Under the pieces are notes generated by a model that did not search any database, had not been told where the DNA came from, and saw nothing but the letters and a program-made list of their open reading frames with translations. DNA of 64,000 nt. Origin: Clusia tigrina (Eukaryota; Arthropoda; Insecta; Diptera; Clusiidae). The DNA is taken from NCBI GenBank assembly GCA_920105625.2, contig OV050033.1:110693700-110757699 (forward strand). Reading direction: 5' to 3'. This document shows, in pieces, positions 13,501-26,422 of this stretch. Within the stretch, counting starts at the first letter, position 1. Every line of letters starts with the position of its first letter. Both the position numbers and the translations under genes were made by a program.

Positions 13501-14826
13501 CCCAAATCAAACACTGATAAAACTTCAAATGGCCCTAACTTCTATACGGTACGTCCTGCACCTATCAAAGTTTGCAACATACAAATGCTTGTAACTTTTT
13601 ACTGGAGCGTCATAAAACCTTGAAATTTTGTAACAATAAAGTACTCGAGCCTCTTGTCAATTTAAGCTCTCGCTTAAAGCTATGCTACCCTTGAGTCCCA
13701 AATCAAACACTGATAAAACTTCAAATGGCGCTAGCTTCTATACGGTACGTCCTACGCCTACCAAAGTTTGCAACATACAAATGCTTGTAACTTCTTACTG
13801 GAGCGTCATAAAACCTTGAAATTTTGTAACAATAAAGTACTCGAGCCTCTTGTCAATTTAAGCTATCGCACAAAGCTATGCTACCTTTGAGTCCCAAATC
13901 AAACACTGATAAAACTTCAAATGGCCGTAACTTCTATACGGTACGTCCTACGCCTATCAAAGTTTGCAACATACAAATGCTTGTAACTTTTTACTGGAGC
14001 GTCATAAAACCTTGTAATTTTGTAACAATAAAGTACTCGAGCCTCTTGTCAATTTAAGCTATCGCTCAAAGCTATGCTACCCTTGAGTCCCAAATAAAAC
14101 ACTGATAAAACTTCAAATGGCCCTAGCTTCTATACGGTATGTCCTACGCCTATCAAAGTATGCAACATACAAATGCTTGTAACTTTTTACTGGAGCGTCA
14201 TAAAACCTTGAAATTTTGTAACAATAAAGTACTCGAGCCTCTTGTCAATTTAAGCTCTCGCTCAAAGCTATGCTACCCTTGAGTCCCAAATCAAACACTG
14301 ATAAAACTTCAAATGCCGCTAACTTCTATACGGTACGGCCTACACCTATCAAAGTTTGCAACATACAAATGCTTGTAACTGTTTACTGGAGCGTCATAAA
14401 ACCTTGGAATTTTGTAACAATAAAGTACTCGAGCCTCTTGTCAATTTATGTTATAGCTCAAAGCTGTGCTACCTTGAGTCCTAAATCAAACACTGATAAA
14501 ACTTCAAATGGCCCTAACTTCTATACGGTACGTCCTACACCTATCAAAGTTTGCAACATACAAATTCTAGTAACTTTTTACTGGAGCGTCATAAAACCTT
14601 GAAATTTTGTAACAATAAAGTACTCGAGCGTCTTGTCAATTTAAGCTATCGCTCAAAGCTATGCTACCCTTGAGTCCCAAATCAAACACTGATAAAACTT
14701 CAAATGGCCCTAACTTCTATACGGTACGTCCTACACCTATCAAAGTTTGCAACATACAAATGCTTGTAACTTTTTACTGGAGCGTCATAAAACCTTGAAA
14801 TTTTGTAACAATAAAGTACTCGAGCC

Positions 14827-14882
14827 TTTTTACTGGAGCGTCATAAAACCTTGAAATTTTGTAACAATAAAGTACTCGAGCC
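14827..14882. repeat. 56-bp internal tandem duplication
   Basis: Counterpart of the copy at 4,654, offset exactly 10,173 bp. Confidence 0.95.
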
Positions 14883-16062
14883 TCTTGTCAATTTAAGCTA
14901 TCGCACAATGCTACCCTTGAGTCTCAAATCAAACACTGATAAAACTTCAAATAGCCCTAACTTCTATACGGTACGTCCTACACCTATCAAAGTTTGCAAC
15001 ATTCAAATGCTTGTAACTTTTTACTGGAGCGTCATAAAACCTTGAAATTTTGTAACAATAAAGTACTCGAGCCTCTTGTCAATTTAAGCTCTCGCTTAAA
15101 GCTATGCTACCCTTGAGTCCCAAATCAAACACTGATAAAACTTCAAATGGCCCTAACTTCTATATGGTACGTCCTATACCTATCAAAGTTTGCAACATAC
15201 AAATGCTTGTAACTCTTTAATGGAGCGTCATAAAACCTTGAAATTTTGTAACAATAAAGTACACGAGCCTCTTGTGAATTTAAGCTATCGCTCAAAGCTA
15301 TGCTACCCTTGAGTCCCATATCAAACACTGATAAAACTTCAAATGCCCCTAACTTCTATACGGTACGGCCTACACCTATCAAAGTTTGCAACATACAAAT
15401 GCTTGTAACTGTTTACTGGAGCGTCATAAAACCTTGGAATTTTGTAACAATAAAGTACTCGAGCCTCTTGTCAATTTATGTTATAGCTCAAAGCTGTGCT
15501 ACCTTGAGTCCTAAATCAAACACTGATAAAACTCCAAATAGCCCTAACTTCTATATGGTACGTCCTACACCTATCAAAGTTTGCAATATACAAATGCTTG
15601 CAACTTTTTACTGGAGCGTCATAGAACCTTGAAATTTTGTAACAATAAAGTACTCGAGCCTCTTGTCAATTTAAGCTATCGCTCAAAGCTATGCTACCCT
15701 TGAGTCCCACATCAAACACTGATAGAACTTCAAATGGCCCTAACTTCTATACGGTACGTCCTACACCTATCAAAGTTTGCAACATACAAATGCTTGCAAC
15801 TTTTTACTGGAGCGTCATAAAACCTTGAAATTTTGTAACAATAAAGTACTCGAGCCTCTTGTCAATTTCAGATATCGCTCAAAGCTATGCTACCCTTGAG
15901 TCCCAAATCAAACACTGACAAAACTTCAAATGGCCCTAACTTCTATACGGTACGTCCTACACATATCAAAGTTTGCAACATACAAATGCTTGTAAGTTTT
16001 TACTGGAGCGTCATAAAAAATTGAAATTTTGTAACAAAAAAGTACTCGAGCCTCTTGTCAAT

Positions 16063-16069
16063 GTCTTGT
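16063..16069. other. 7-bp insertion (GTCTTGT) private to copy B
   Basis: The usual CTTGTCAATTTAAGC reads CTTGTCAATGTCTTGTTTAAGC here. The insertion repeats the TCTTGT found 11 bp upstream, which suggests local templated slippage. It shifts the copy A to copy B offset from 10,173 to 10,180 bp. Confidence 0.9.
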
Positions 16070-16804
16070 TTAAGCTATTGCTCAAAGCTATGCTACCCTT
16101 GAGTCCCAAATCAAACACTGATAAATCTTCAAATGGCCCTAACTTCTATACGGTACGTCCTACACCTATCAAAGTTTGCAACATGTAAATGCTTGCAACT
16201 TTTTACTGGAGCGTCATAAAACCTTGAAATTTTGTAACAATAAAGTACTCGAGCCTCTTTTCAATTTAAGATATCGCTCAAAGCTATGCTACCCTTGAGT
16301 CCCAAATCAAACACTGATAAATCTTCAAATGGCGCTAACTTCTATACGGTACGTCCTACACCTATCAAAGTTTGCAACATACAAATGCTTGTAACTTTTT
16401 ACTGGAGCGTCATAAAACCTTCAAATTTTGTAGCAATAAAGTACTCGAGCCTCTTGTAAATTTACGATATCGCTCAAAGCTATGCTACCCTTGAGTCCCA
16501 AATCAAACACTGACAAAACTTCAAATGGCCCTAACTTCTATACGGTGCATCCTATACCTATCAAAGTTTGCAACATACAAATGCTTGTAACTTTTTACTG
16601 GAGCGTCATAAAACCTTGAAATTTTGTAACAAAAAAGTACTCAAGCCTCTTGTCAATTTAAGCTATCGCTCAAAGCTATGCTACCCTTGAGTCCCAAATC
16701 AAACACTGATAAAACTTCAAATGGCCCTAACTTCTATACGGTACGTCATACACCTATCAAAGTTTGCAACATACAAACGCTTGCAACTTTTTACTGGAGC
16801 GTCA

Positions 16805-19000
16805 TAAAACCTTGAAATTTTGTAACAATAAAGTACTCGAGCCTCTTGTCAATTTAAGCTATCGCTCAAAGCTATGCTACCCTTGAGTCCCAAATCAAAC
16901 ACTGATAACCCTTCAAATGGCCCTAACTTCTATACGGTACGTCCTACACCTATCAAAGTTTGCAACATACAAATGCTCGTAACTTTTTACTGGAGCGTCA
17001 TAAAACCTTGAAATTTTGTAACAATAAAGTACTCGAGCCTCTTGTCAATCTAAGCTATCGCACAATGCTACCCTTGAGTCTCAAATCAAACACTGATAAA
17101 ACTTCAAATAGCCCTAACTTCTATACGGTACGTCCTACACCTATCAAAGTTTGCAACATACAAATGCTTGTAACTTTTTACTGGAGCGTCATAAAAACTT
17201 GAAATTTTGTAACAATAAAGTACTCGAGCCTCTTGTCAATTTAAGCTATCGCACAATGCTACCCTTGAGTCTCAAATCAAACACTGATAAAACTTCAAAT
17301 AGCCCTAACTTCTATACGGTACGTCCTACACCTATCAAAGTTTGCAACATACAAATGCTTGTAACTTTTTACTGGAGCGTCATAAAACCTTGAAATTTTG
17401 TAACAATAAAGTACTCGAGCCTTTTTACTGGAGCGTCATAAAACCTTGAAATTTTGTAACAATAAAGTACTCGAGCCTCTTGTCAATTTAAGCTATCGCA
17501 CAATGCTACCCTTGAGTCTCAAATCAAACACTGATAAAACTTCAAATAGCTCTAACTTCTATACGGTACGTCCTACACCTATCAAAGTTTGCAACATACA
17601 AATGCTTGTAACTTTTTACTGGAGCGTCATAAAACCTTGAAATTTTGTAACAATAAAGTACTCGAGCCTCTTGTCAATTTAAGCTCTCGCTTAAAGCTAT
17701 GCTACCCTTGAGTCCCAAATCAAACACTGATAAAACTTCAAATGGCCCTAACTTCTATATGGTACGTCCTATACCTATCAAAATTTGCAACATACAAATG
17801 CTTGTAACTCTTTAATGGAGCGTCATAAAACCTTGAAATTTTGTAACAATAAAGTACACGAGCCTCTTGTGAATTTAAGCTATCGCTCAAAGCTATGCTA
17901 CCCTTGAGTCCCATATCAAACACTGATAAAACTTCAAATGCCCCTAACTTCTATACGGTACGGCCTACACCTATCAAAGTTTGCAACATACAAATGCTTG
18001 TAACTGTTTACTGGAGCGTCATAAAACCTTGGAATTTTGTAACAATAAAGTACTCGAGCCTCTTGTCAATTTATGTTATAGCTCAAAGCTGTGCTACCTT
18101 GAGTCCTAAATCAAACACTGATAAAACTTCAAATGGCCCTAACTTCTATATGGTACGTCCTACACCTATCAAAGTTTGCAATATACAAGTGCTTGCAACT
18201 TTTTACTGGAGCGTCATAAAACCTTGAAATTTTGTAACAATAAAGTACTCGAGCCTCTTGTCAATTTAAGCTATCGCTCAAAGCTATGCTACCCTTGAGT
18301 CCCAAATCAAACACTGATAAAACTTCAAATGACCCTAACTTCTATACGGTACGTCCTACACCTATCAAAGTTTGCAACATACAAATTCTTGCAACTTTTT
18401 ACTGGAGCGTCATAAAACCTTGAAATTTTGTAACAATAAAGTACTCGAGCCTCCTGTCAATTTAAGCTATCGCTCAATGCTATGCTACCCTTGAGTCCCA
18501 AATCAAACACTGATAAATCTTCAAATGGCCCTAACTTCTATACGGTACGTCCTACACCTATCAAAGTTTGCAACATACAAATGCTTGTAACTTTTTACTG
18601 GAGCGTCATAAAACCTTCAAATTTTGTAACAAAAAAGTACTCGAGCCTCTTGTCAATTTAAGCTATTGCTCAAAGCTATGCTGCCCTTGAGTCCCAAATC
18701 AAACACTGATAAATCTTCAAATGGCCCTAACTTCTATACGGTACGTCCTACACCTATCAAAGTTTGCAACATGTAAATGCTTGCAACTTTTTACTGGAGC
18801 GTCATAAAACCTTGAAATTTTGTAACAATAAAGTACTCGAGCCTCTTTTCAATTTAAGCTATCGCTCAAAGCTATGCTACCCTTGAGTCCCAAATCAAAC
18901 ACTGATAAAACTTCAAATGGCCCTAACTTCTATACGGTACGTCATACACCTATCAAAGTTTGCAACATACAAACGCTTGCAACTTTTTACTGGAGCGTCA
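16805..19000. repeat. ~2.2-kb higher-order unit, copy 1
   Basis: Landmarks at 16,960, 17,151, 17,446, 17,738 and 17,895 recur 2,196 bp downstream at 19,156, 19,347, 19,642, 19,934 and 20,091. The unit holds two 191-bp monomers, a 56-bp duplication, the CTCTCGCTTA and TACACGAG monomers and the 195-bp variant. Unit ends are set by convention on a tandem array. Correspondence with the next copy starts near 16,660-16,745. Confidence 0.88.
17422..17477. repeat. 56-bp internal tandem duplication
   Basis: Copy of monomer positions 47-102. The following 191-bp monomer carries AGCTCTAAC, a marker shared with the copies at 19,618 and 21,809 but not with 7,242. Confidence 0.95.
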
Positions 19001-21000
19001 TAAAACCTTGAAATTTTGTAACAATAAAGTACTCGAGCCTCTTGTCAATTTAAGCTATCGCTCAAAGCTATGCTACCCTTGAGTCCCAAATCAAACACTG
19101 ATAACCCTTCAAATGGCCCTAACTTCTATACGGTACGTCCTACACCTATCAAAGTTTGCAACATACAAATGCTCGTAACTTTTTACTGGAGCGTCATAAA
19201 ACCTTGAAATTTTGTAACAATAAAGTACTCGAGCCTCTTGTCAATCTAAGCTATCGCACAATGCTACCCTTGAGTCTCAAATCAAACACTGATAAAACTT
19301 CAAATAGCCCTAACTTCTATACGGTACGTCCTACACCTATCAAAGTTTGCAACATACAAATGCTTGTAACTTTTTACTGGAGCGTCATAAAAACTTGAAA
19401 TTTTGTAACAATAAAGTACTCGAGCCTCTTGTCAATTTAAGCTATCGCACAATGCTACCCTTGAGTCTCAAATCAAACACTGATAAAACTTCAAATAGCC
19501 CTAACTTCTATACGGTACGTCCTACACCTATCAAAGTTTGCAACATACAAATGCTTGTAACTTTTTACTGGAGCGTCATAAAACCTTGAAATTTTGTAAC
19601 AATAAAGTACTCGAGCCTTTTTACTGGAGCGTCATAAAACCTTGAAATTTTGTAACAATAAAGTACTCGAGCCTCTTGTCAATTTAAGCTATCGCACAAT
19701 GCTACCCTTGAGTCTCAAATCAAACACTGATAAAACTTCAAATAGCTCTAACTTCTATACGGTACGTCCTACACCTATCAAAGTTTGCAACATACAAATG
19801 CTTGTAACTTTTTACTGGAGCGTCATAAAACCTTGAAATTTTGTAACAATAAAGTACTCGAGCCTCTTGTCAATTTAAGCTCTCGCTTAAAGCTATGCTA
19901 CCCTTGAGTCCCAAATCAAACACTGATAAAACTTCAAATGGCCCTAACTTCTATATGGTACGTCCTATACCTATCAAAGTTTGCAACATACAAATGCTTG
20001 TAACTCTTTAATGGAGCGTCATAAAACCTTGAAATTTTGTAACAATAAAGTACACGAGCCTCTTGTGAATTTAAGCTATCGCTCAAAGCTATGCTACCCT
20101 TGAGTCCCATATCAAACACTGATAAAACTTCAAATGCCCCTAACTTCTATACGGTACGGCCTACACCTATCAAAGTTTGCAACATACAAATGCTTGTAAC
20201 TGTTTACTGGAGCGTCATAAAACCTTGGAATTTTGTAACAATAAAGTACTCGAGCCTCTTGTCAATTTATGTTATAGCTCAAAGCTGTGCTACCTTGAGT
20301 CCTAAATCAAACACTGATAAAACTTCAAATGGCCCTAACTTCTATATGGTACGTCCTACACCTATCAAAGTTTGCAATATACAAGTGCTTGCAACTTTTT
20401 ACTGGAGCGTCATAAAACCTTGAAATTTTGTAACAATAAAGTACTCGAGCCTCTTGTCAATTTAAGCTATCGCTCAAAGCTATGCTACCCTTGAGTCCCA
20501 AATCAAACACTGATAAAACTTCAAATGACCCTAACTTCTATACGGTACGTCCTACACCTATCAAAGTTTGCAACATACAAATGCTTGCAACTTTTTACTG
20601 GAGCGTCATAAAACCTTGAAATTTTGTAACAATAAAGTACTCGAGCCTCCTGTCAATTTAAGCTATCGCTCAATGCTATGCTACCCTTGAGTCCCAAATC
20701 AAACACTGATAAATCTTCAAATGGCCCTAACTTCTATACGGTACGTCCTACACCTATCAAAGTTTGCAACATACAAATGCTTGTAACTTTTCACTGGAGC
20801 GTCATAAAACCTTCAAATTTTGTAACAATAAAGTACTCGAGCCTCTTGTCAATTTCAGATATCGCTCAAAGCTATGCTACCCTTGAGTCCCAAATCAAAC
20901 ACTGACAAAACTTCAAATGGCCCTAACTTCTATACGGTGCATCCTATACCTATCAAAGTTTGCAACATACAAATGCTTGTAAGTTATTACTGGAGCGTCA
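19001..21000. repeat. ~2.0-kb higher-order unit, copy 2
   Basis: Same variant order as 16,805-19,000. The offset to the next copy is 2,000 bp at 19,156 and 19,347, then 2,191 bp at 19,642, 19,934, 20,091 and 20,678. The 191-bp step shows that copy 3 gained one whole short monomer. Confidence 0.88.
19618..19673. repeat. 56-bp internal tandem duplication
   Basis: Same junction as the other copies, within higher-order unit 2; 2,196 bp from the copy at 17,422. Confidence 0.95.
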
Positions 21001-23190
21001 TAAAACCTTGAAATTTTGTAACAATAAAGTACTCGAGCCTCTTGTCAATTTAAGCTATCGCTCAAAGCTATGCTACCCTTGAGTCCCAAATCAAACACTG
21101 ATAACCCTTCAAATGGCCCTAACTTCTATACGGTACGTCCTACACCTATCAAAGTTTGCAACATACAAATGCTCGTAACTTTTTACTGGAGCGTCATAAA
21201 ACCTTGAAATTTTGTAACAATAAAGTACTCGAGCCTCTTGTCAATCTAAGCTATCGCACAATGCTACCCTTGAGTCTCAAATCAAACACTGATAAAACTT
21301 CAAATAGCCCTAACTTCTATACGGTACGTCCTACACCTATCAAAGTTTGCAACATACAAATGCTTGTAACTTTTTACTGGAGCGTCATAAAAACTTGAAA
21401 TTTTGTAACAATAAAGTACTCGAGCCTCTTGTCAATTTAAGCTATCGCACAATGCTACCCTTGAGTCTCAAATCAAACACTGATAAAACTTCAAATAGCC
21501 CTAACTTCTATACGGTACGTCCTACACCTATCAAAGTTTGCAACATACAAATGCTTGTAACTTTTTACTGGAGCGTCATAAAAACTTGAAATTTTGTAAC
21601 AATAAAGTACTCGAGCCTCTTGTCAATTTAAGCTATCGCACAATGCTACCCTTGAGTCTCAAATCAAACACTGATAAAACTTCAAATAACCCTAACTTCT
21701 ATACGGTACGTCCTACACCTATCAAAGTTTGCAACATACAAATGCTTGTAACTTTTTACTGGAGCGTCATAAAACCTTGAAATTTTGTAACAATAAAGTA
21801 CTCGAGCCTTTTTACTGGAGCGTCATAAAACCTTGAAATTTTGTAACAATAAAGTACTCGAGCCTCTTGTCAATTTAAGCTATCGCACAATGCTACCCTT
21901 GAGTCTCAAATCAAACACTGATAAAACTTCAAATAGCTCTAACTTCTATACGGTACGTCCTACACCTATCAAAGTTTGCAACATACAAATGCTTGTAACT
22001 TTTTACTGGAGCGTCATAAAACCTTGAAATTTTGTAACAATAAAGTACTCGAGCCTCTTGTCAATTTAAGCTCTCGCTTAAAGCTATGCTACCCTTGAGT
22101 CCCAAATCAAACACTGATAAAACTTCAAATGGCCCTAACTTCTATATGGTACGTCCTATACCTATCAAAGTTTGCAACATACAAATGCTTGTAACTCTTT
22201 AATGGAGCGTCATAAAACCTTGAAATTTTGTAACAATAAAGTACACGAGCCTCTTGTGAATTTAAGCTATCGCTCAAAGCTATGCTACCCTTGAGTCCCA
22301 TATCAAACACTGATAAAACTTCAAATGCCCCTAACTTCTATACGGTACGGCCTACACCTATCAAAGTTTGCAACATACAAATGCTTGTAACTGTTTACTG
22401 GAGCGTCATAAAACCTTGGAATTTTGTAACAATAAAGTACTCGAGCCTCTTGTCAATTTATGTTATAGCTCAAAGCTGTGCTACCTTGAGTCCTAAATCA
22501 AACACTGATAAAACTTCAAATGGCCCTAACTTCTATATGGTACGTCCTACACCTATCAAAGTTTGCAATATACAAGTGCTTGCAGCTTTTTACTGGAGCG
22601 TCATAAAACCTTGAAATTTTGTAACAATAAAGTACTCGAGCCTCTTGTCAATTTAAGCTATCGCTCAAAGCTATGCTACCCTTGAGTCCCAAATCAAACA
22701 CTGATAAAACTTCAAATGACCCTAACTTCTATACGGTACGTCCTACACCTATCAAAGTTTGCAACATACAAATGATTGCAACTTTTTACTGGAGCGTCAT
22801 AAAACCTTGAAATTTTGTAACAATAAAGTACTCGAGCCTCCTGTCAATTTAAGCTATCGCTCAATGCTATGCTACCCTTGAGTCCCAAATCAAACACTGA
22901 TAAATCTTCAAATGGCCCTAACTTCTATACGGTACGTCCTACACCTATCAAAGTTTGCAACATACAAATGCTTGTAACTTTTTACTGGAGCGTCATAAAA
23001 CCTTCAAATTTTGTAACAATAAAGTACTCGAGCCTCTTGTCAATTTCAGATATCGCTCAAAGCTATGCTACCCTTGAGTCCCAAATCAAACACTGACAAA
23101 ACTTCAAATGGCCCTAACTTCTATACGGTGCATCCTATACCTATCAAAGTTTGCAACATACAAATGCTTGTAAGTTATTACTGGAGCGTC
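21001..23190. repeat. ~2.2-kb higher-order unit, copy 3, with an extra 191-bp monomer
   Basis: Matches copy 2 but has three consecutive 191-bp-class monomers (phase points 21,156, 21,347, 21,538) where copies 1 and 2 have two. Correspondence with copy 2 ends near 23,190, where GCGTCATAAAACC is replaced by GCGTCATAAAAAATTG. Confidence 0.88.
21809..21864. repeat. 56-bp internal tandem duplication
   Basis: Same junction as the other copies, within higher-order unit 3; 2,191 bp from the copy at 19,618. Confidence 0.95.
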
Positions 23191-23270
23191 ATAAAAAATT
23201 GAAATTTTGTAACAAAAAAGTACTCGAGCCTCTTGTCAATTTAAGCTATTGCTCAAAGCTATGCTACCCT
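22487..23270. repeat. 784-bp four-monomer duplication, copy 1
   Basis: Four monomers recur 784 bp (4 x 196) downstream. TATATGG at 22,534 returns at 23,318, and the CGCTCAATGCTATG monomer at about 22,855 returns at about 23,639. The segment overlaps the end of the third ~2.2-kb unit. Confidence 0.88.
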
Positions 23271-24056
23271 TGAGTCCTAAATCAAACACTGATAAAACTT
23301 CAAATGGCCCTAACTTCTATATGGTACGTCCTACACCTATCAAAGTTTGCAATATACAAGTGCTTGCAACTTTTTACTGGAGCGTCATAAAACCTTGAAA
23401 TTTTGTAACAATAAAGTACTCGAGCCTCTTGTCAATTTAAGCTATCGCTCAAAGCTATGCTACCCTTGAGTCCCAAATCAAACACTGATAAAACTTCAAA
23501 TGACCCTAACTTCTATACGGTACGTCCTACACCTATCAAAGTTTGCAACATACAAATGCTTGCAACTTTTTACTGGAGCGTCATAAAACCTTGAAATTTT
23601 GTAACAATAAAGTACTCGAGCCTCCTGTCAATTTAAGCTATCGCTCAATGCTATGCTACCCTTGAGTCCCAAATCAAACACTGATAAATCTTCAAATGGC
23701 CCTAACTTCTATACGGTACGTCCTACACCTATCAAAGTTTGCAACATACAAATGCTTGTAACTTTTTACTGGAGCGTCATAAAACCTTCAAATTTTGTAA
23801 CAATAAAGTACTCGAGCCTCTTGTCAATTTCAGATATCGCTCAAAGCTATGCTACCCTTGAGTCCCAAATCAAACACTGACAAAACTTCAAATGGCCCTA
23901 ACTTCTATACGGTGCATCCTATACCTATCAAAGTTTGCAACATACAAATGCTTGTAAGTTATTACTGGAGCGTCATAAAAAATTGAAATTTTGTAACAAA
24001 AAAGTACTCGAGCCTCTTGTCAATTTAAGCTATTGCTCAAAGCTATGCTACCCTTG
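23271..24056. repeat. 784-bp four-monomer duplication, copy 2
   Basis: Second tandem copy. Its left join lies inside a hybrid monomer that has the ordinary CTATGCTACCC followed by the GAGTCCTAAATC typical of the 195-bp class, so the crossover point is visible near 23,270. Confidence 0.87.
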
Positions 24057-25683
24057 AGTCCCAAATCAAACACTGATAAATCTTCAAATGGCCCTAACTT
24101 CTATACGGTACGTCCTACACCTATCAAAGTTTGCAACATGTAAATGCTTGCAACTTTTTACTGGAGCGTCATAAAACCTTGAAATTTTGTAACAATAAAG
24201 TACTCGAGCCTCTTTTCAATTTAAGCTATCTCTCAAAGCTATGCTACCCTTGAGTCCCAAATCAAACACTGATAAATCTTCAAATGGCGCTAACTTCTAT
24301 ACGGTACGTCCTACACCTATCAAAGTTTGCAACATGCAAATGCTTGTAACTTTTTACTGGAGCGTCATAAAACCTTCAAATTTTGTAGCAATAAAGTACT
24401 CGAGCCTCTTGTCAATTTACGATATCGCTCAAAGCTATGCTACCCTTGAGTCCCAAATCAAACACTGACAAAACTTCAAATGGCCCTAACTTCTATACGG
24501 TGCATCCTATACCTATCAAAGTTTGCAACATACAAATGCTTGTAACTTTTTACTGGAGCGTCATAAGACCTTGAAATTTTGTAACAAAAAAGTACTCGAG
24601 CCTCTTGTCAATTTAAGCTATCGCTCAAAGCTATGCTACCCTTGAGTCGCAAATCAAACACTGATAAAACTTCAAATGGCCCTAACTTCTATACGGTGCA
24701 TCCTATACCTATCAAAGTTTGCAACATACAAATGCTTGTAACTTTTTACTGGAGCGTCATAAAACCTTGAAATTTTGTAACAAAAAAGTACTCAAGCCTC
24801 TTGTCAATTTAAGCTATCGCTCAAAGCTATGCTACCCTTGAGTCCCAAATCAAACACTGATAAAACTTCAAATGGCCCTAACTTCTATACGGTACGTCAT
24901 ACACCTATCAAAGTTTGCAACATACAAACGCTTGCAACTTTTTACTGGAGCGTCATAAAACCTTGAAATTTTGTAACAATAAAGTACTCGAGCCTCTTGT
25001 CAATTTAAGCTATCGCTCAAAGCTATGCTACCCTTGAGTCCCAAATCAAACACTGATAACCCTTCAAATGGCCCTAACTTCTATACGGTACGTCCTACAC
25101 CTATCAAAGTTTGCAACATACAAATGCTTGTAACTTTTTACTGGAGCGTCATAAAACCTTGAAATTTTGTAACAATAAAGTACTCGAGCCTCTTGTCAAT
25201 TTCAGATATCGCTCAAAGCTATGCTACCCTTGAGTCCCAAATCAAACACTGACAAAACTTCAAATGGCCCTAACTTCTATACGGTGCATCCTATACCTAT
25301 CAAAGTTTGCAACATACAAATGCTTGTAAGTTATTACTGGAGCGTCATAAAAAATTGAAATTTTGTAACAAAAAAGTACTCGAGCCTCTTGTCAATTTAA
25401 GCTATTGCTCAAAGCTATGCTACCCTTGAGTCCCAAATCAAACACTGATAAATCTTCAAATGGCCCTAACTTCTATACGGTACGTCCTACACCTATCAAA
25501 GTTTGCAACATGTAAATGCTTGCAACTTTTTACTGGAGCGTCATAAAACCTTGAAATTTTGTAACAATAAAGTACTCGAGCCTCTTGTCAATTTAAGCTA
25601 TCGCTCAAAGCTATGCTACCCTTGAGTCCCAAATCAAACACTGATAAAACTTCAAATGGCCCTAACTTCTATACGGTACGTCA
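24057..25683. repeat. Mosaic satellite segment linking two higher-order arrays
   Basis: Satellite throughout. It contains a copy of the recurrent block marked by CTTTTCAATTT, GTAGCAATAAAG, GTGCATCC and GTCATACACC (about 24,190-24,900), with one extra monomer. A second partial run of the TTTCAGATATC, GTAAGTTATTAC and ACATGTAAATGC monomers follows (about 25,195-25,520). No gene or unique DNA is seen. Confidence 0.85.
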
Positions 25684-26366
25684 TACACCTATCAAAGTTT
25701 GCAACATACAAACGCTGGCAACTTTTTACTGGAGCGTCATAAAACCTTGTAATTTTGTAACAATAAAGTACTCCAGCCTCTTGTCAATTTAAGCTCTCGC
25801 TTAAAGCTATGCTACCCTTGAGTCCCAAATCAAACACTGATAAAACTTCAAATAGCCCTAACTTCTATATGGTACGTCCTATACCTATCAAAGTTTGCAA
25901 CATACAAATGCTTGTAACTCTTTAATGGAGCGTCATAAAACCTTGAAATTTTGTAACAATAAAGTACACGAGCCTCTTGTGAATTTAAGCTATCGCTCAA
26001 AGCTATGCTACCCTTGAGTCCCAAATCAAACACTGATAAAACTTCAAATGGCCCTAACTTCTATACGGTACGTCCTACACCTATCAAAGTTTGCAACATA
26101 CAAATTCTAGTAACTTTTTACTGGAGCGTCATAAAACCTTGAAATTTTGTAACAATAAAGTACTCGAGCGTCTTGTCAATTTAAGCTATCGCTCAAAGCT
26201 ATGCTACCCTTGAGTCCCAAATCAAACACTGATAAAACTTCAAATGGCCCTAACTTCTATACGGTACGTCCTACACCTATCAAAGTTTGCAACATACAAA
26301 TGCTTGTAACTTTTTACTGGAGCGTCATAAAACCTTGAAATTTTGTAACATTAAAGTACTCGAGCC

Positions 26367-26422
26367 TTTTTACTGGAGCGTCATAAAACCTTGAAATTTT
26401 GTAACAATAAAGTACTCGAGCC
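26367..26422. repeat. 56-bp internal tandem duplication
   Basis: Copy of monomer positions 47-102. The first arm just upstream carries ACATTAAAG for ACAATAAAG, private to this site. Confidence 0.95.

Larger units (their letters stand above)
10173..18302. repeat. Segmental duplication, copy B (pair with 1-8,117)
   Basis: Near-identical partner of the left edge of the window, 8,130 bp against 8,117 bp. The 13-bp difference equals three observed indels: 1 bp near 324 of copy A, a 7-bp insertion at 16,063-16,069, and a 5-bp deletion near 7,368 of copy A. The right boundary is near 18,302. From 16,805 onward this copy overlaps the first ~2.2-kb higher-order unit. Confidence 0.92.
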
